This document shows positions 1 to 14,988 of a stretch of DNA of 64,000 bases, in pieces. Every line of letters starts with the position of its first letter. The first letter of the stretch is position 1. The notes under the pieces were generated by a model that was not told the DNA's origin, made no database searches, and worked only from the letters and a program-made list of their open reading frames with translations. The translations under genes were made by a program, and so were the position numbers. This DNA is from a virus: positions 1 to 64,000 of the IMG/VR virus record IMGVR_UViG_3300021519_000007. The stretch is one strand, 5' to 3'.

Positions 1-946
1 CAGTTGGCGCACTTCTCATTACGGTTGGGAAAGAAGTACAAATATTTGCAGCGGTTGTAGACACAGCGCCGCCCACTCCAAAAATACCCGTCTGACCGAC
101 ATCGGTAGCCTGAATACGATAATAGTATCGTTGGCATCGACGAAGTTCCTCACCAAAATCACGAAACTCAAAATCACTAACAGCACTACCAACCTCCAAC
201 TGTACACCAGTAATATCAAAATAATCAGCAGCACCAGCAGTACCAACAGGCGTAAACACAAACGAAACACCCAACTGCGTAATAGTAGTAGCCAACACAG
301 CACTAGTCGTAACAACAAAACGCTTCCACGAAGTAGTCAAAACATTATTCGTAGTCGTATTAACAGTATTAGTAGTAAAGTTACCAGTCGTATTATCCGT
401 ACCAGTACCAGTCACAATATTAGACACAAGATAAGAAGTAGCATTAGAATAGTTAGCGCCAGCCCTAGCCCAAAAACTAAGAGTAACAAACTTACCCCGC
501 ACAGCCTGAATATTCTGTGACTCAAAACTAGTTTGAATCGTAAATGGAGTAACAAGCGTAGCGGCAACGGCACGTCCCACGCGCAAGAAGTAGTTGAACC
601 CAACAGGGTCAGTAGCCGTAATGGCCTGACGAGTAAACGCAGTTGACGTCGCCGGTGATGCCTGCAAGAATTGCCAACGATCAGCACCATAGTTTAAACC
701 AGTTGTACTAGTCGCACTTGTCGGGTTAAACGTAGTACCCCTTTGCCACACATCAAAACCACCATTAATAACAAAATTACGACGATACTCTGGACTAGCC
801 TGCATCCAACGACTAACACTATCAGCATCAACAACATACTTAAGCAACTCATCAGTATCTGTGCAGTAAATCATTTGACCAACAGAAGGACTAGCCGGTT
901 TAGTGCTAGATGTAACTACCTCGTGACCTGCTCCAAATATACTCAT
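1..946 (-). CDS. Tail fibre protein, 3' end cut by window edge
   Basis: An open frame runs from an ATG at 946 to the left edge without a stop (315 codons), so the C-terminus lies outside the window. A Shine-Dalgarno AAGGA sits just upstream. The N-terminus looks like a short capsid- or baseplate-docking piece ending in a sequence about slicing a result (SVGQMIYCTDTDELLKY). It is followed by a jelly-roll-like domain beginning RRNFVINGGFDVWQRG and a motif GVQLEVGSAVSDFEF..GEELRRCQRYYYR. The last motif is widespread in phage fibre proteins that carry a carbohydrate-binding beta-sandwich; that family knowledge supports a receptor-binding role. Codons are strongly T-ending (GTT, ACT, GGT, AAT), unlike the tail genes nearby, which suggests recent acquisition. 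The general fibre call is firm; ligand and exact location on the virion are unknown. Confidence 0.85.
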   Translation of the reverse strand, partial: MSIFGAGHEVVTSSTKPASPSVGQMIYCTDTDELLKYVVDADSVSRWMQASPEYRRNFVINGGFDVWQRGTTFNPTSATSTTGLNYGADRWQFLQASPATSTAFTRQAITATDPVGFNYFLRVGRAVAATLVTPFTIQTSFESQNIQAVRGKFVTLSFWARAGANYSNATSYLVSNIVTGTGTDNTTGNFTTNTVNTTTNNVLTTSWKRFVVTTSAVLATTITQLGVSFVFTPVGTAGAADYFDITGVQLEVGSAVSDFEFRDFGEELRRCQRYYYRIQATDVGQTGIFGVGGAVSTTAANICTSFPTVMRSAPT

Positions 947-968
947 TGTGATTCCTTAAAGTTTTCCA

Positions 969-1838
969 TTAAACCGCATACCTAATAATAACAACGCCAG
1001 AACCCCCGGCATACCCGACGAAACCACCGCCAAGACCCGCGCCACCGCCGCCGCCTAAGCCATTTGTTCCAGCCGTACCAATACTAGTTCGCCCAGTAGT
1101 GTAGTTTCCCGAATCTCCCGTTCCGCCACCACCCGAACCGGCAGCGCCGCCCGTTCCAACATGTGCAGAACCGCCGCCGCCGCCGCCATAAAGAGTTGCG
1201 GTTCCCGTTATCGACGAAGACTTTCCCGCACCACCGGCACCGGCTTGAGACGAACTTACCGAATCTTGTCCTACAGCACCCGCTCCACCACCACCAGCGG
1301 CGGCGCGACCAGCACCACCCGAATGCTGTCCCGTTCCGCCAGCAAACCCCTGACCAGAAATCCCCGTTCCGCCCACACGGAGAGTTGCGCTGGTATTGTC
1401 ATAACCGCCACCGCCGCCAGAGCCACCTGCGGAGCCACTACCGCCCGAGTTTGTTCCACCACCACCGCCGCTGGTTGAGACACCAAGACCACTAGATGGA
1501 TTTCCGCTTCCAGCAACAGTAAAAGATGTGCTAGTTGTACCTCCCGCACCACCCCCACCGACAACAACAGGATAAGTGCTTGGAATTACAGAGGCAGTTG
1601 TATCAATAACCCCACCGCCACCGCCGCCAGCGCCAGCGTTATCGCCACCACCACCGCCACCGGCAACGACCAACAAAGCAACAGGAGAAACGCCCTTGCT
1701 AATCACAAAGTTGCTAGAGCCAACCGTTGCAAAGGTATGAAAGTTATACTTTATGGAGTTAATGGTAACGGGGGCAATTGTACCCCCAGTAGCGCGAAGA
1801 CTTTGATTAGCGTTGGCAACTTGTCCAATAGGAATCAT
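969..1838 (-). CDS. Glycine-rich adhesin-type tail fibre protein
   Basis: A 289-residue protein. Residues 1-60 form a short polar lead, followed by a beta strand (VALLVVAGGGGGG) and about 200 residues dominated by Gly, Ser and Ala in short GGGG runs, ending GSGVVIIRYAV. This framing, a strand LVVAGGGG at the front and VIIRY at the end, is the signature of the phage glycine-rich tip domain (polyglycine helices as in the S16 gp38-type adhesins), so a receptor-binding tip is likely. The start is odd: a 23-bp tandem duplication (1821-1866) places a second ATG here, preceded by an eight-codon mini-frame whose TGA overlaps this ATG. It lies directly after the collagen-like fibre gene and before another fibre gene. 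A second glycine-rich protein is at 48517-49563. Confidence 0.8.
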   Translation of the reverse strand: MIPIGQVANANQSLRATGGTIAPVTINSIKYNFHTFATVGSSNFVISKGVSPVALLVVAGGGGGGDNAGAGGGGGGVIDTTASVIPSTYPVVVGGGGAGGTTSTSFTVAGSGNPSSGLGVSTSGGGGGTNSGGSGSAGGSGGGGGYDNTSATLRVGGTGISGQGFAGGTGQHSGGAGRAAAGGGGAGAVGQDSVSSSQAGAGGAGKSSSITGTATLYGGGGGGSAHVGTGGAAGSGGGGTGDSGNYTTGRTSIGTAGTNGLGGGGGAGLGGGFVGYAGGSGVVIIRYAV

Positions 1839-1857
1839 GCTGTTTGTCCAATAGGAA

Positions 1858-1866
<9 letters not shown>
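1821..1866 (-). repeat. 23-bp tandem duplication at a gene junction
   Basis: The unit at 1844-1866 is repeated immediately at 1821-1843. Read on the minus strand each copy contains ATGATTCCTATTGG. The copy nearer the collagen gene has its ATG overlapping the TGA stop of that gene (1860-1858). The other copy supplies the working start of the glycine-rich gene at 1838. Because 23 is not a multiple of three, the first ATG now opens a frame of only eight sense codons, which ends in a TGA that again overlaps the second ATG. Confidence 0.95.
1835..1861 (-). CDS. Eight-codon mini-frame bridging two fibre genes
   Basis: ATG at 1861 overlaps the stop codon of the 1397-residue fibre gene. The frame encodes MIPIGQTA and stops with a TGA at 1837-1835 that overlaps the ATG of the glycine-rich gene. 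It was created by the 23-bp duplication and is the relic of the original gene start. It may keep translation coupled through two consecutive ATGA overlaps. It is very unlikely to be a functional peptide by itself. Confidence 0.5.
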
Positions 1867-6051
<4,185 letters not shown>

Positions 6052-6097
6052 CTGAGTTTACTACCTCGGAATACGGAAGGGCACTCCCCTTCTTACT

Positions 6098-6125
6098 ATT
6101 ATACCATAGTTAAGTGCTTAGTTAA
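6098..6125 (-). promoter_or_regulatory. Extended -10 promoter for the collagen-like fibre
   Basis: On the minus strand a TATAAT (6103-6098) is preceded by TGG, giving TGGTATAAT. A TTAACT (6125-6120) lies 16 bases upstream as the -35 element. It sits in the 78-base gap before the 1397-residue fibre gene. A six-bp hairpin (6076-6092, GAAGGG / CCCTTC) lies in the presumed leader. The same extended -10 recurs at 34864, 54781, 59361 and 62753. Confidence 0.65.
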
Positions 6126-6129
6126 TGGA

Positions 6130-7038
6130 TTAAGCAATTTTGATTACGCGCAAATTTGTCGGATACTGGTCGCTGCCAGACATCCCGCCAATAGACCCTT
6201 CATAATCAAAAAATTTAGCAACTGTGTAAATAGTGTTGCCTGCGGAAAGTTGAACAAGCATTGGTATATTCATAAATTTCATGGTCCCATCGTAAGTCGC
6301 TTGAGACTGTATCCAATTTGCTCCACCGTAAACCCATTGACGATAAATGCTAGAACCGCTGTAAGAGTAAAACGCTGTTGAAACATCAATAGAGTAATAC
6401 CCTGAACTACTGACAGTCAGGGCATTTGTCTCGGAATTCCACGAGAAAATAGAACCGTTGCTATTATATTCTTCAATATACGCAATGTTTGTTTCTGTTC
6501 CAGAAGTTACCGTTTGAGGACCCTGTTGACTTAGTCTTCCGTACCAAAACTGAGTGCTAAATCCACTTGCTCCAGCAGGACCAGTTGGACCTGTGGCACC
6601 TTGAGGTCCAGTTGGTCCTGTGACCATAGAGGCCGCGCCTGTCGAACCAGTTGGACCTGTAGCACCTGTAGAGCCCGTCGGCCCTGTGACACCCTGAGCA
6701 CCAGTGGCTCCTGTCGGACCCGTAGGACCCGTAGGTCCCGTGGGGCCCGTTGGTCCCGTAACCCTTATAAAGTTTTCAGAATCACCGAGATCTAATACGT
6801 TTTGAATAGTATTACCAATAACAATATATTTGCTTATATTGTCAACTAGATCTCTTTTTACCTTGTCGTTTTGAGTATCTACATAGACATACTCTTCGCC
6901 GACCAGAGAAACATCCCCAATGTAAATTGTATCCTTAACAATTTTTTTAATTTTTACATACGAGTTATAAAAGTTATAAGACTGATTTAATATTGCCTTT
7001 CCTTCTACTTCTGCTATTGCCTCTTCATATTCTGACAT
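6130..7038 (-). CDS. Collagen-like fibre with C1q-like head
   Basis: A 302-residue protein. Residues 1-93 are a non-collagen N-terminus (with [21 protein letters not shown]) that presumably anchors to the baseplate. Residues 94-160 are Gly-X-Y repeats (GPTGPTG, GATGAQG). The C-terminal 140 residues ([21 protein letters not shown] ... [17 protein letters not shown]) have the strand pattern of the C1q/TNF jelly-roll, where trimeric heads bind ligands. The architecture, anchor then collagen stalk then C1q-like knob, is common in viral and bacterial surface fibres. It lies between the big collagen-like fibre and the peripheral baseplate genes. The C1q assignment is by pattern and not verified. 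Confidence 0.8.
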   Translation of the reverse strand: MSEYEEAIAEVEGKAILNQSYNFYNSYVKIKKIVKDTIYIGDVSLVGEEYVYVDTQNDKVKRDLVDNISKYIVIGNTIQNVLDLGDSENFIRVTGPTGPTGPTGPTGPTGATGAQGVTGPTGSTGATGPTGSTGAASMVTGPTGPQGATGPTGPAGASGFSTQFWYGRLSQQGPQTVTSGTETNIAYIEEYNSNGSIFSWNSETNALTVSSSGYYSIDVSTAFYSYSGSSIYRQWVYGGANWIQSQATYDGTMKFMNIPMLVQLSAGNTIYTVAKFFDYEGSIGGMSGSDQYPTNLRVIKIA

Positions 7039-7045
7039 ATCGAAC

Positions 7046-10000
7046 CTAGCGCTTCAGTGACTCGTAATACACTTCAGAAATGCCGAGAACAGTTTCGCTC
7101 TCGTTAACATTTATACCCGACCTGGGAGTGTAAAAGTCGGATGAGTCTATCTCACCTTCGCCAACCGCAAACGCATTAAGGAATGCAAGTATGGAAGTCG
7201 ATGCTACAATGTTCTTATTGCCTATAGCGGCTAGTTTCAAATAGTGTAGATCTGTTGCTCGTACTACAGTCTGGCCAGTGACAATATTATTAGCCACAGT
7301 GACGGGCATGTTGTTCTGGAATAGGCGGCCCATAGAAACGTATTTGGGGAGAACAGTATACTCTGAGATCCAGGCATCCTCGGTTAGAGCGCGTGCCTGT
7401 AACTGTATGTAGTTTCCTATTTGATCATCTGGTAGATGCAAGCCACCGTATTGCTTATTGACATTATTTCTGAACGGTGCCCATAGACCATTGTCACTGA
7501 CGCGCATTTCCCACTCAATTGTTTGCGTGTTGATCTTTATATTATCAACCCACCATTTGCCTATGAATCCAGATGCATCCGCGTCTCCGTCGCCGTCAGA
7601 AACAAGCACAAGATAATAGTCACCACTCCTGGCTCTTGTTCCACGCATATCGAACGAAACGTGTGACCAAGCCCCAGGAATAAAATCAAAACTAATCGGA
7701 GCACCTTCGGGCACTACGCCAGAGAATACATCTATGCCATTAGTGCCAGCAGGCTGCTCGGCTGGCCTGAGCAGGAACTTCGGTCTTAGTGTTTTTGATT
7801 TGAGTTGACGTGGAGCCCAAATATCGAACTCAATAAATAGATGGCTCCAGTCATCAACTGTAAACTGGTTTGATACTACACCCGGCAGAAGCGTTCTGCC
7901 CTTGGATTCAAAAGCATAACTACCCATACCGCTAATGGTCCTTTGACTGTCTGAGTAGACACGATCGGAACCGTTTAGCGTGAAAAAGTTTTCAAACAGA
8001 TTTTTATTTCCAGAATCAACCGTGAATAATTGTGCTCCCTCGATGGCGGTCTCGCTCTTGAATTGCTTTGTTTGCAATACGGCGTAGGCTGCCGAGTCTA
8101 GACTGAAGGAATTGATATACATATCCTTGTCTGCAAACTCGGCATACCAGCCGATACGTCCGGTGACTGGACTCCACTCAGGACTTGAGGCCACGGCACT
8201 GCTATACACCGTGTGGTCGGGTTGTTCGGCAGATGTGAGTTCATCTATCTCAACAGACATATTATTGCCCTGAACGATCAGCGACAATTCGTAGTTCGTC
8301 TCCCCGGACAGCACTGGGAGATAAGATATGCCTTTGTTCGCAGAAGCATACTGTTCAATAAAAACACCCCCAGGATGTATATCCCAAAATAGGGCAGGGG
8401 TCTTGTTATCATAAGATTTATTTCTTAATGTCTTATACCTTTTTAGCGTAGACGATGAACGCACGGCGAATGAATACTCTGCTGTTAGCCAGGAGGACTG
8501 AATCAAATCATTCAACTCTTGCTCCCTAGCAAAAAGCATAAATCTGTTGACGTTACTCTCTGATATAAATTTTCCTGTCTGAAAAATAAACGATTCTTTG
8601 CTATCAAGCGGGTTGAGATCAGACCCAATTGTGACTATCTTGTCTCCCCTTATCATCGGTGGGATTTTCATTATGCTCTGATCGTAGCCAAGATCTGGAA
8701 CATAGACATTCTCTTCAAGCGTGTTTACTTCTACTGACGTGTGCTTTACACCTCCCGATACCGCATTATTAATACAGCGAATACTCATGATCTCTATCGA
8801 TGTATTTTTGGGCGACCTAGCAAAACCCGCGAAAAATATCCTTACGCCGGTTATATTCCAAAAATCAAATTCTGCACTGGCTGTCATAAACTCCGACAGG
8901 TGGGCAATAAACTCGGGTTTTATTGTTCCCGGAACAAGGTCTTTATCACTTGCCGAAACCTGCGGGTAGAGATGATCTTTAAAAGACACTGGATTGCTTG
9001 TGGCCGGTCCCGCAAAAGAGCCATCGGGTGCCGACGTGAACTGGATAAAACAGCCCGGCCTTGCTGGATCCTCCCAACCGTTCAGGATATTAACACCAGG
9101 CAATGCGACTCCAGCGCCGGTATCCCATGGGAAATCTGAGAACGTCATGTTGATCGTTAGATCTTCCCCGTCAGTTGTGAGATCTGGTCTTTGTCCCGGG
9201 TATTTCCCAATCTTTGTGCAGTTGACAACACCATTGACAGATTGCATATACACCGACCAGTTCGTCCCGACCTTTGTAAGCGCCCGAGCAAAACTGAAAT
9301 TGAGCCCCCTCGTGTTTTCTTTTGTGCTAATTTTTCCTACAGAGTAATCAGATTCCTGGAATTGAGAACGGACAGGACTACTAGTGCCTGCCGGTGGTGT
9401 GCTGCCAGTAAAACCCTTCTTAAGCGTCCAGTTTTCATTCTTATATCTGTATGCTATTTTTAATTCGTCAACAGTCGACGATGTATTGAGTGGGTCCCCG
9501 GTCTCAATATAATTCTGATCAAAAGAGACTGCATCAAACGTACTGATGCCGGTTGTCGGATCGTAACCCTCAATGCTTGTAGTGCTGGGAGACAAGTCCG
9601 AAAGTGGCATTCTGAGTAGGCTCAAGTCGCCGAACATCTCACTGAACTCAATAAGAAGCGTGGGGGTTGTGGCATCGCCAAGACTATTCACAACGTTTCT
9701 GATCGGATCCTCCGAAGTTCTAGAGAACTTTGGAAGCATGTTCAGTGCATCATTTAGGGTAGACTTAATCTGAGACGAGGTCTGATCATGCGCAAAAGGT
9801 CCCAGGCTAATCGGAACATACGGATCGTTATCGGTTGGATAGTAGAGAATAGAGAACGTTCCAGATGTAACGGGATCGTTCAGAGTTATTATTTGCGAGA
9901 AGGCTTTTTGATTTACATGGTAAGTGTTTAGTTCTTTTATTGTTCTACGGCGTACAGGATATCTATAATTGATAAAGTCTCTTATGTTTACGTGCTTCTG

Positions 10001-10693
10001 CGCAAGCGTAGTATCAATTGCGGACGCATTATCAGCAAACGCAAAACCAATCTCAACGGATTTTATTTTTGATTTGGCTTCAATTGGAACCCAGTCTGCG
10101 ATGGCGGCACTAGACCGAATGGAGTATGTTGTGGCGTTCGACCCAGTAAGGGTGTGGGTTACCTGTGTTGCCGGTGTACCACCCATACGGGGGTTCATCA
10201 TCCAATGCTCCACCCGGATCTGGTTGTCGACAAAAATCACCACGAGCCAATAGTCTGTGTTGGATGTTAGGGACGCACAAAACTCTGTGGCAAGAACACT
10301 CTCGACCCCGGAGACTCTTTTAACAATTTCAAGACTTGAGGTTTGGTGGTTGAGTTTTCCAATAATGCAAGTGTTATTTGTCACACGACGACCGGCAACG
10401 CCAACCCGATAATCCATTGCATTTGCGCCAGTGGTCACCTCAACAACGGCGGCAAAGTTCAGAAGATTAGTCTTTTGATTCAACTGAAACTCATGAACGT
10501 TTGAATAACCACCGGTGGCGACAATGCCACCACTTTGTGAAATCGACACACTGTTAGATATCTGTGTTATATTGCCTAGCGTAGAGAAGTCTTCAACAAA
10601 CCAATAGTCTGTTGTGGGAGGCGTGCCTCCGATCAGCGTAGTGTATCCGCTGAACTGCCCCTCGTCGGAGTCAAATAGGTCTGTTGCCGCCAT
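7046..10693 (-). CDS. Large peripheral baseplate or fibre protein with lectin-like domains
   Basis: A 1215-residue protein starting at ATG 10693. The N-terminal ~230 residues ([10 protein letters not shown]..., [21 protein letters not shown]) read like a concanavalin/LamG-type sandwich. A second similar segment occurs around residues 700-860 ([21 protein letters not shown]) and a third around 930-1060 ([13 protein letters not shown] ... [12 protein letters not shown], ending [10 protein letters not shown]). No enzyme motif is visible. It follows the 905-residue structural protein with a three-base gap, and position at the end of the baseplate operon suggests a host-binding or fibre-attachment component. 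No specific family name can be given. Confidence 0.7.
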   Translation of the reverse strand: MAATDLFDSDEGQFSGYTTLIGGTPPTTDYWFVEDFSTLGNITQISNSVSISQSGGIVATGGYSNVHEFQLNQKTNLLNFAAVVEVTTGANAMDYRVGVAGRRVTNNTCIIGKLNHQTSSLEIVKRVSGVESVLATEFCASLTSNTDYWLVVIFVDNQIRVEHWMMNPRMGGTPATQVTHTLTGSNATTYSIRSSAAIADWVPIEAKSKIKSVEIGFAFADNASAIDTTLAQKHVNIRDFINYRYPVRRRTIKELNTYHVNQKAFSQIITLNDPVTSGTFSILYYPTDNDPYVPISLGPFAHDQTSSQIKSTLNDALNMLPKFSRTSEDPIRNVVNSLGDATTPTLLIEFSEMFGDLSLLRMPLSDLSPSTTSIEGYDPTTGISTFDAVSFDQNYIETGDPLNTSSTVDELKIAYRYKNENWTLKKGFTGSTPPAGTSSPVRSQFQESDYSVGKISTKENTRGLNFSFARALTKVGTNWSVYMQSVNGVVNCTKIGKYPGQRPDLTTDGEDLTINMTFSDFPWDTGAGVALPGVNILNGWEDPARPGCFIQFTSAPDGSFAGPATSNPVSFKDHLYPQVSASDKDLVPGTIKPEFIAHLSEFMTASAEFDFWNITGVRIFFAGFARSPKNTSIEIMSIRCINNAVSGGVKHTSVEVNTLEENVYVPDLGYDQSIMKIPPMIRGDKIVTIGSDLNPLDSKESFIFQTGKFISESNVNRFMLFAREQELNDLIQSSWLTAEYSFAVRSSSTLKRYKTLRNKSYDNKTPALFWDIHPGGVFIEQYASANKGISYLPVLSGETNYELSLIVQGNNMSVEIDELTSAEQPDHTVYSSAVASSPEWSPVTGRIGWYAEFADKDMYINSFSLDSAAYAVLQTKQFKSETAIEGAQLFTVDSGNKNLFENFFTLNGSDRVYSDSQRTISGMGSYAFESKGRTLLPGVVSNQFTVDDWSHLFIEFDIWAPRQLKSKTLRPKFLLRPAEQPAGTNGIDVFSGVVPEGAPISFDFIPGAWSHVSFDMRGTRARSGDYYLVLVSDGDGDADASGFIGKWWVDNIKINTQTIEWEMRVSDNGLWAPFRNNVNKQYGGLHLPDDQIGNYIQLQARALTEDAWISEYTVLPKYVSMGRLFQNNMPVTVANNIVTGQTVVRATDLHYLKLAAIGNKNIVASTSILAFLNAFAVGEGEIDSSDFYTPRSGINVNESETVLGISEVYYESLKR

Positions 10694-10696
10694 GTC

Positions 10697-13414
10697 TTAT
10701 TCCGTAATATTCGTTAGTACTGCGTAGATTGTCGTGGCGCCTGATGACGACGCAATGATTGGCGGCTGTATATCGCCCGATACGGTTGCCTGCCCGGTTG
10801 AAAGCGCCTGTCCATCTTTTGCGCCGAGTTCAATTTCATCCGCATTCATTACTTCTGTGATGAGTATAGCAAAGCCATGGGCCGTGTATTTATCAACAGA
10901 GTTTATAATGTTTGGTATGACCAGTCTTGCCGGTATATCATCTCTTTTGATCTTATTTTTTTTGCTTACCGCATCATAAGCAATCACAAAGTCTTGATCT
11001 CTGTAGTAGGTCGACCCCTCCTTGAAGGCGCCCGATCTTGCGATAACAGATGTGGCTATGCTACCCGAGCCAATTAAATCAACTGGTTCATACGAGGGGG
11101 AGTCACTTGTCGGAGATTCGAAGTAAACAATTTCGTCTTCGTATGTTTGACCCCCAACTGTGTAGGTTACAAAGATTGGATCCCCCACGGGCATCGAGAT
11201 CTTTTGCTCCGCCTGCCACGTACTGTACTCAATGAACGGAGACGACTCTGCGTCTTCATAAACAAGAACATCGTGAATGATAGGATCATCGATCTTTACA
11301 GAATAATCTTTTCTTAGGAACCGGATCTCCGATATAGATACAGTGTACGACTTTTTATTGTATCTTGCTCTTTTAACAGAGTATTGATGAGAACAAACTC
11401 TATTAAACAATAGGGAGAGTTCTTCGCTTCTTGTTGTTTCAAATCTGTTATTGGTATTTGATACACTTCTTGAGTCTATCAATCGAGGATATTTTTTTGC
11501 TTCGGATATATATGTTTGAGAATAGTCGTTAACATATTTATCATATACAGAAGACCCCAGAGTGCTGCTTGTGTCAGACATATAAATGCTTGGCTGGGAG
11601 TAGGGGTTCTTTGAGAAGGAGATCTTGCCGAGCAGGTTGGACTGCGCTGTACCGAACCCATTGGCATCTATGTTCTGATCCAGAGTTTGTTTTGTCGGAG
11701 CATAGATTCTGGTGTCTACATTGTTCTCCATCTTGGGTGCGAAAACATCATGGATTTTAAACGATACAAATTTTTCTTGCTGGAGATGTTCGTTGTCACT
11801 GGTAGGCTGCGGTCCTGGGTTGTCGCTGTAAACCCAATCCGGAAACTCTTTGAACGTCACTCCCGGAAGTATTGGATAATTTGGAAGATTCATCGCGACT
11901 GGCTGCAGGTTGTAAAACTCGAGGCAAATCCAGTTTGCTGCGACAGGATAAGGAAAATCGATTATTTGCTTTTGGTTGAGTTTAAAACTTTGACGGACCG
12001 GAGTCCACAGGATGTTCTCCCAGTCGTCAATGTTTTGTGGGGGATGTTCGCCAAGTTCTTGGCGAGAAAAATATACGTTCATTCTCACGCCCGGCGTCAA
12101 GGTGTTTACCTCTATGGTGTCTATTACCGCAGACCGATATGAGCCGTCGACAATTTTTCGAATATCGAAGTATAGAGCCTCGACCCCCTCAGAGGAAGGA
12201 TTCGGGAAGTTTGTCCAGTTGGTGTAGATCTTGCCATCGTTTGCTTGTTCGGCAGAGTTATATCTTACGCCCTCTCGGTACCCATTTCCCAAAAGATCTT
12301 TGCCTAGGTTTCCAACTTCAGACAAAACTCTATACGTCAAGCACTGGTTATTAAGACGAGTCAAAGCCCCAGAGTTATTATAAGCGTATACGTCATTGTC
12401 TTCTGGTGATCCGAATTGGTTGTTCGGGTTGGGCGATACAGAGCAGACGTTTTTCACCTTGTCCGGTGTAAGATTCCTAATGCGGATTTCATATTTGTGA
12501 CCAGCCTCAGAAACAACTGGAGTGTCAAAAGAGACTCTCAACCACTCGGGCATTGTGTTAAGTGTTACGTCCCCGGCAATACCGGACGGAGACGGTGCTG
12601 TGGTTTTTTGATAACGTCCTTCGGAAAGAACGATATCGTAATTGGTTACATCAACGAACTTCCAATCAATAACGACATCTGTCTGGAAACCTGACGGCTC
12701 GACTAGAATCTCAAATCCCTTCATTCTGGGGACGATATCTGTCGGCAAAAATAATCCAATATTTGTTAAGTCAGTTGTTGCCGTTGCTTTGAAAACCGCC
12801 GAATCGGGAAAAATAAATCTTTGGCGTAATTCGGAAGAAAAATCAATAAGGTCAGAAAAAGATTTGGTGTCAATTATTGAGCCACACACATCCTGGATGC
12901 CGGAAACATACCTGCCAACGCGAAAATTATTTACGTCAATCGAGTAGGGGAACTGTGGAAAGTCTTTTGTCGGCCAATCTTCGGTTCGACGAGTGAATTT
13001 AATTCTTATTCTTTGCGTCTCCAGAATTGAATCCTCCTGGTCGAGAAAATAAAATTCGCAATGCTTCCAAGGATTTATTGAGTTTGATTCATAGGAGACA
13101 CTGTGGTCAAAAAGTTGATCAACAACAGGTTTAACACTCCTCCACCTAGAGCCAATCCCGTCCGAGTACTCATCAATGTTGTCAAGATCCACTGAGTCAT
13201 ACTGTATCTCTATATCGATTGGTTTTTTAATAACGTCAAAAGACATGTAGTTCAGTGATCTTCTCTTGCCCAGATTGATTTCAAGATAATCAGACGCACC
13301 ACCTACTTCGTTTCTTGAAGACCACCAAAGGCCGCCGCCGGAGTTACTATACTCGTTGCCCTCGGCACTAAAATACGTTATATCGTAAACGCCGTTTACT
13401 TGCCCAATCATCAC
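10697..13414 (-). CDS. Large baseplate-associated structural protein
   Basis: A 905-residue protein whose start overlaps the previous stop (ATGA at 13414-13411). The N-terminus (YLEINLGKRRSLNYMSFDVIKKPIDIEIQYD) resembles discoidin (F5/8 type C) domains, in which strands report ligand-contacting loops. A related pattern recurs near residues 410-470 (ALYFDIRKIVDGSYRSAVIDTIEVNT). The rest is beta-rich without a recognised motif. The gene is translationally coupled to the 525-residue gene and lies between the baseplate J region and the fibres, so a peripheral baseplate role is inferred. Confidence 0.65.
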   Translation of the reverse strand: MMIGQVNGVYDITYFSAEGNEYSNSGGGLWWSSRNEVGGASDYLEINLGKRRSLNYMSFDVIKKPIDIEIQYDSVDLDNIDEYSDGIGSRWRSVKPVVDQLFDHSVSYESNSINPWKHCEFYFLDQEDSILETQRIRIKFTRRTEDWPTKDFPQFPYSIDVNNFRVGRYVSGIQDVCGSIIDTKSFSDLIDFSSELRQRFIFPDSAVFKATATTDLTNIGLFLPTDIVPRMKGFEILVEPSGFQTDVVIDWKFVDVTNYDIVLSEGRYQKTTAPSPSGIAGDVTLNTMPEWLRVSFDTPVVSEAGHKYEIRIRNLTPDKVKNVCSVSPNPNNQFGSPEDNDVYAYNNSGALTRLNNQCLTYRVLSEVGNLGKDLLGNGYREGVRYNSAEQANDGKIYTNWTNFPNPSSEGVEALYFDIRKIVDGSYRSAVIDTIEVNTLTPGVRMNVYFSRQELGEHPPQNIDDWENILWTPVRQSFKLNQKQIIDFPYPVAANWICLEFYNLQPVAMNLPNYPILPGVTFKEFPDWVYSDNPGPQPTSDNEHLQQEKFVSFKIHDVFAPKMENNVDTRIYAPTKQTLDQNIDANGFGTAQSNLLGKISFSKNPYSQPSIYMSDTSSTLGSSVYDKYVNDYSQTYISEAKKYPRLIDSRSVSNTNNRFETTRSEELSLLFNRVCSHQYSVKRARYNKKSYTVSISEIRFLRKDYSVKIDDPIIHDVLVYEDAESSPFIEYSTWQAEQKISMPVGDPIFVTYTVGGQTYEDEIVYFESPTSDSPSYEPVDLIGSGSIATSVIARSGAFKEGSTYYRDQDFVIAYDAVSKKNKIKRDDIPARLVIPNIINSVDKYTAHGFAILITEVMNADEIELGAKDGQALSTGQATVSGDIQPPIIASSSGATTIYAVLTNITE

Positions 13415-14988
13415 GCTGTCACGGCACCCTTGAATATAGCGTTAGTGTTATTGACCGGCAATATGTTTGATGGATAAAAGATTTCATTATCTTCAACGCC
13501 CTGAAGGAACGTGTATATCTTTTCAACTGGTTCAAAGAATTTTCCGCTATGAACGGAGGGGTATTTTTGGTAAGCCTGATTCGGTCCATTATAAAAACTA
13601 TCTGTGTCATATGCAGAATCATAGATCGCAGAATCGTTATATGCAATAACAGTATCTACCGTAATAAACATAACCGGAAGATCAACTCCAACGTATGGGT
13701 AGTTTCTCTCTTCGTTCTCTTTCCCAGCCTCAAGGATCTTACCGTTTAGCAGGTCGGTCTTAACGTAATTGACTGAGGCATTGCCCGTTACAAATCTACT
13801 AACTGAGAATTTTTCTGAGGAGGCAAAAACACTATTGGTGTTGACCGCTATGTATCTTTCATCGGAGGGAGCAATAGAGAACACGGTACCCTGCGGCTGG
13901 ATTTTTGCTATAAGATTGTCGAGGTTCTTTTGCACACGGGGGTTGAGATAATCACTGTGTCCTGATCTTTTGGAGAGACCAACTGTTGGAGCATGGGAAA
14001 TAAGGGCGTCGTAATAAGCAGAGGACGGGTCGCCAAAATCTCCAACATAAAATAGATCGCTGGATGATGACTGCTCTAAAGCAACGCTCTCAATACTGTC
14101 CATTTGGGAAGCGTCTATGGAGAGTCCACTTATGGAAAGGTTTGACGAACTGAATTTTATTACATATGTTGTTGTGGTCGTTTGCTCGACTGTCGCATTG
14201 CTCGATTTGACCCCCTTGAAGGATTTTAGCGCCGACAGGAGTAGTGACGGGGATACCTGCTGAACATACACGCTGGGTGAGTGCTCGCCGTTTAAAACAA
14301 ATTGAAAATATCCCGCGTCTGTTGTGGAGTTTACACTCAACCTTGCGAATGGTTCGCTGACGCTGGGGTTAGCACCAACCTCTGGGCGAATTATAAATTC
14401 ATTAACAGAATTGGTTGAACCATATTTTTCAACGCCTATAGGATAATCAGAATTTTTATCAAATATGTGTTTATAGTTTTCCGCAACGCTGACGGTTTGA
14501 CCTATCGCTGCGCTTGCCGCTGCTTCGATTCCCTGCAGTGTTCCGCCCATTCTTGTTGCCTGGAGGTATCCGATGGCGCGTGATCTGTACGCTTTGTCTG
14601 CAGACTCAATCACCTGCCACTCCTCGGACGTAAGCGTGCTCTTCTTTGGATCGATCAGATACCTTTCGTCAGTCAGACGATCAAAACCAGCCAAAGGTGA
14701 ATAAAGATTGTCCAGATTTTGAAATCCCAGTGCTGCGCTTTCGAATTGAAGCCTGGCGATCAGAGACTTTTTCTTGAGTATGCCCGATCCTGAGTCTCCG
14801 ACAAGGGCGGTTAGAAACCCGTAGAGGTGGGAGTCTCTGCTCTTGGTGTAGACCTCCTCCGGAAAACGGAGCATCAGGTGTTCTACAAAAAGGGGACCAT
14901 CAAGAGGCTCAACAACGGGATTCTCCACCAGCGAGAAATACATCTGGCCGTTTGAGTCATTGACCTTGTATTGATTGAGCGTGGGCAT
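13411..14988 (-). CDS. Baseplate protein downstream of gpJ
   Basis: A 525-residue protein overlapping the J-like gene by one base (TAATG at 14988). N-terminal residues 1-190 (LFVEHLMLRFPEEVYTKSRD..., GFDRLTDERYLIDPKK) are mixed helical, and the rest is beta-rich. In P2-like and similar phages the gene immediately after J encodes gpI, which joins J to the fibres, and this position suggests an analogous role. No sequence motif confirms it, and the protein is longer than P2 gpI (about 176 residues), so it may combine gpI-like and additional domains. Confidence 0.6.
   Translation of the reverse strand: MPTLNQYKVNDSNGQMYFSLVENPVVEPLDGPLFVEHLMLRFPEEVYTKSRDSHLYGFLTALVGDSGSGILKKKSLIARLQFESAALGFQNLDNLYSPLAGFDRLTDERYLIDPKKSTLTSEEWQVIESADKAYRSRAIGYLQATRMGGTLQGIEAAASAAIGQTVSVAENYKHIFDKNSDYPIGVEKYGSTNSVNEFIIRPEVGANPSVSEPFARLSVNSTTDAGYFQFVLNGEHSPSVYVQQVSPSLLLSALKSFKGVKSSNATVEQTTTTTYVIKFSSSNLSISGLSIDASQMDSIESVALEQSSSSDLFYVGDFGDPSSAYYDALISHAPTVGLSKRSGHSDYLNPRVQKNLDNLIAKIQPQGTVFSIAPSDERYIAVNTNSVFASSEKFSVSRFVTGNASVNYVKTDLLNGKILEAGKENEERNYPYVGVDLPVMFITVDTVIAYNDSAIYDSAYDTDSFYNGPNQAYQKYPSVHSGKFFEPVEKIYTFLQGVEDNEIFYPSNILPVNNTNAIFKGAVTA

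Noticed and set aside
131-520. Open frames on the plus strand in the left-end fibre gene
   Set aside because: They are mirror frames of the minus-strand fibre coding sequence, rich in Ser/Thr/Asn from its biased codons, with no ribosome-binding sites.
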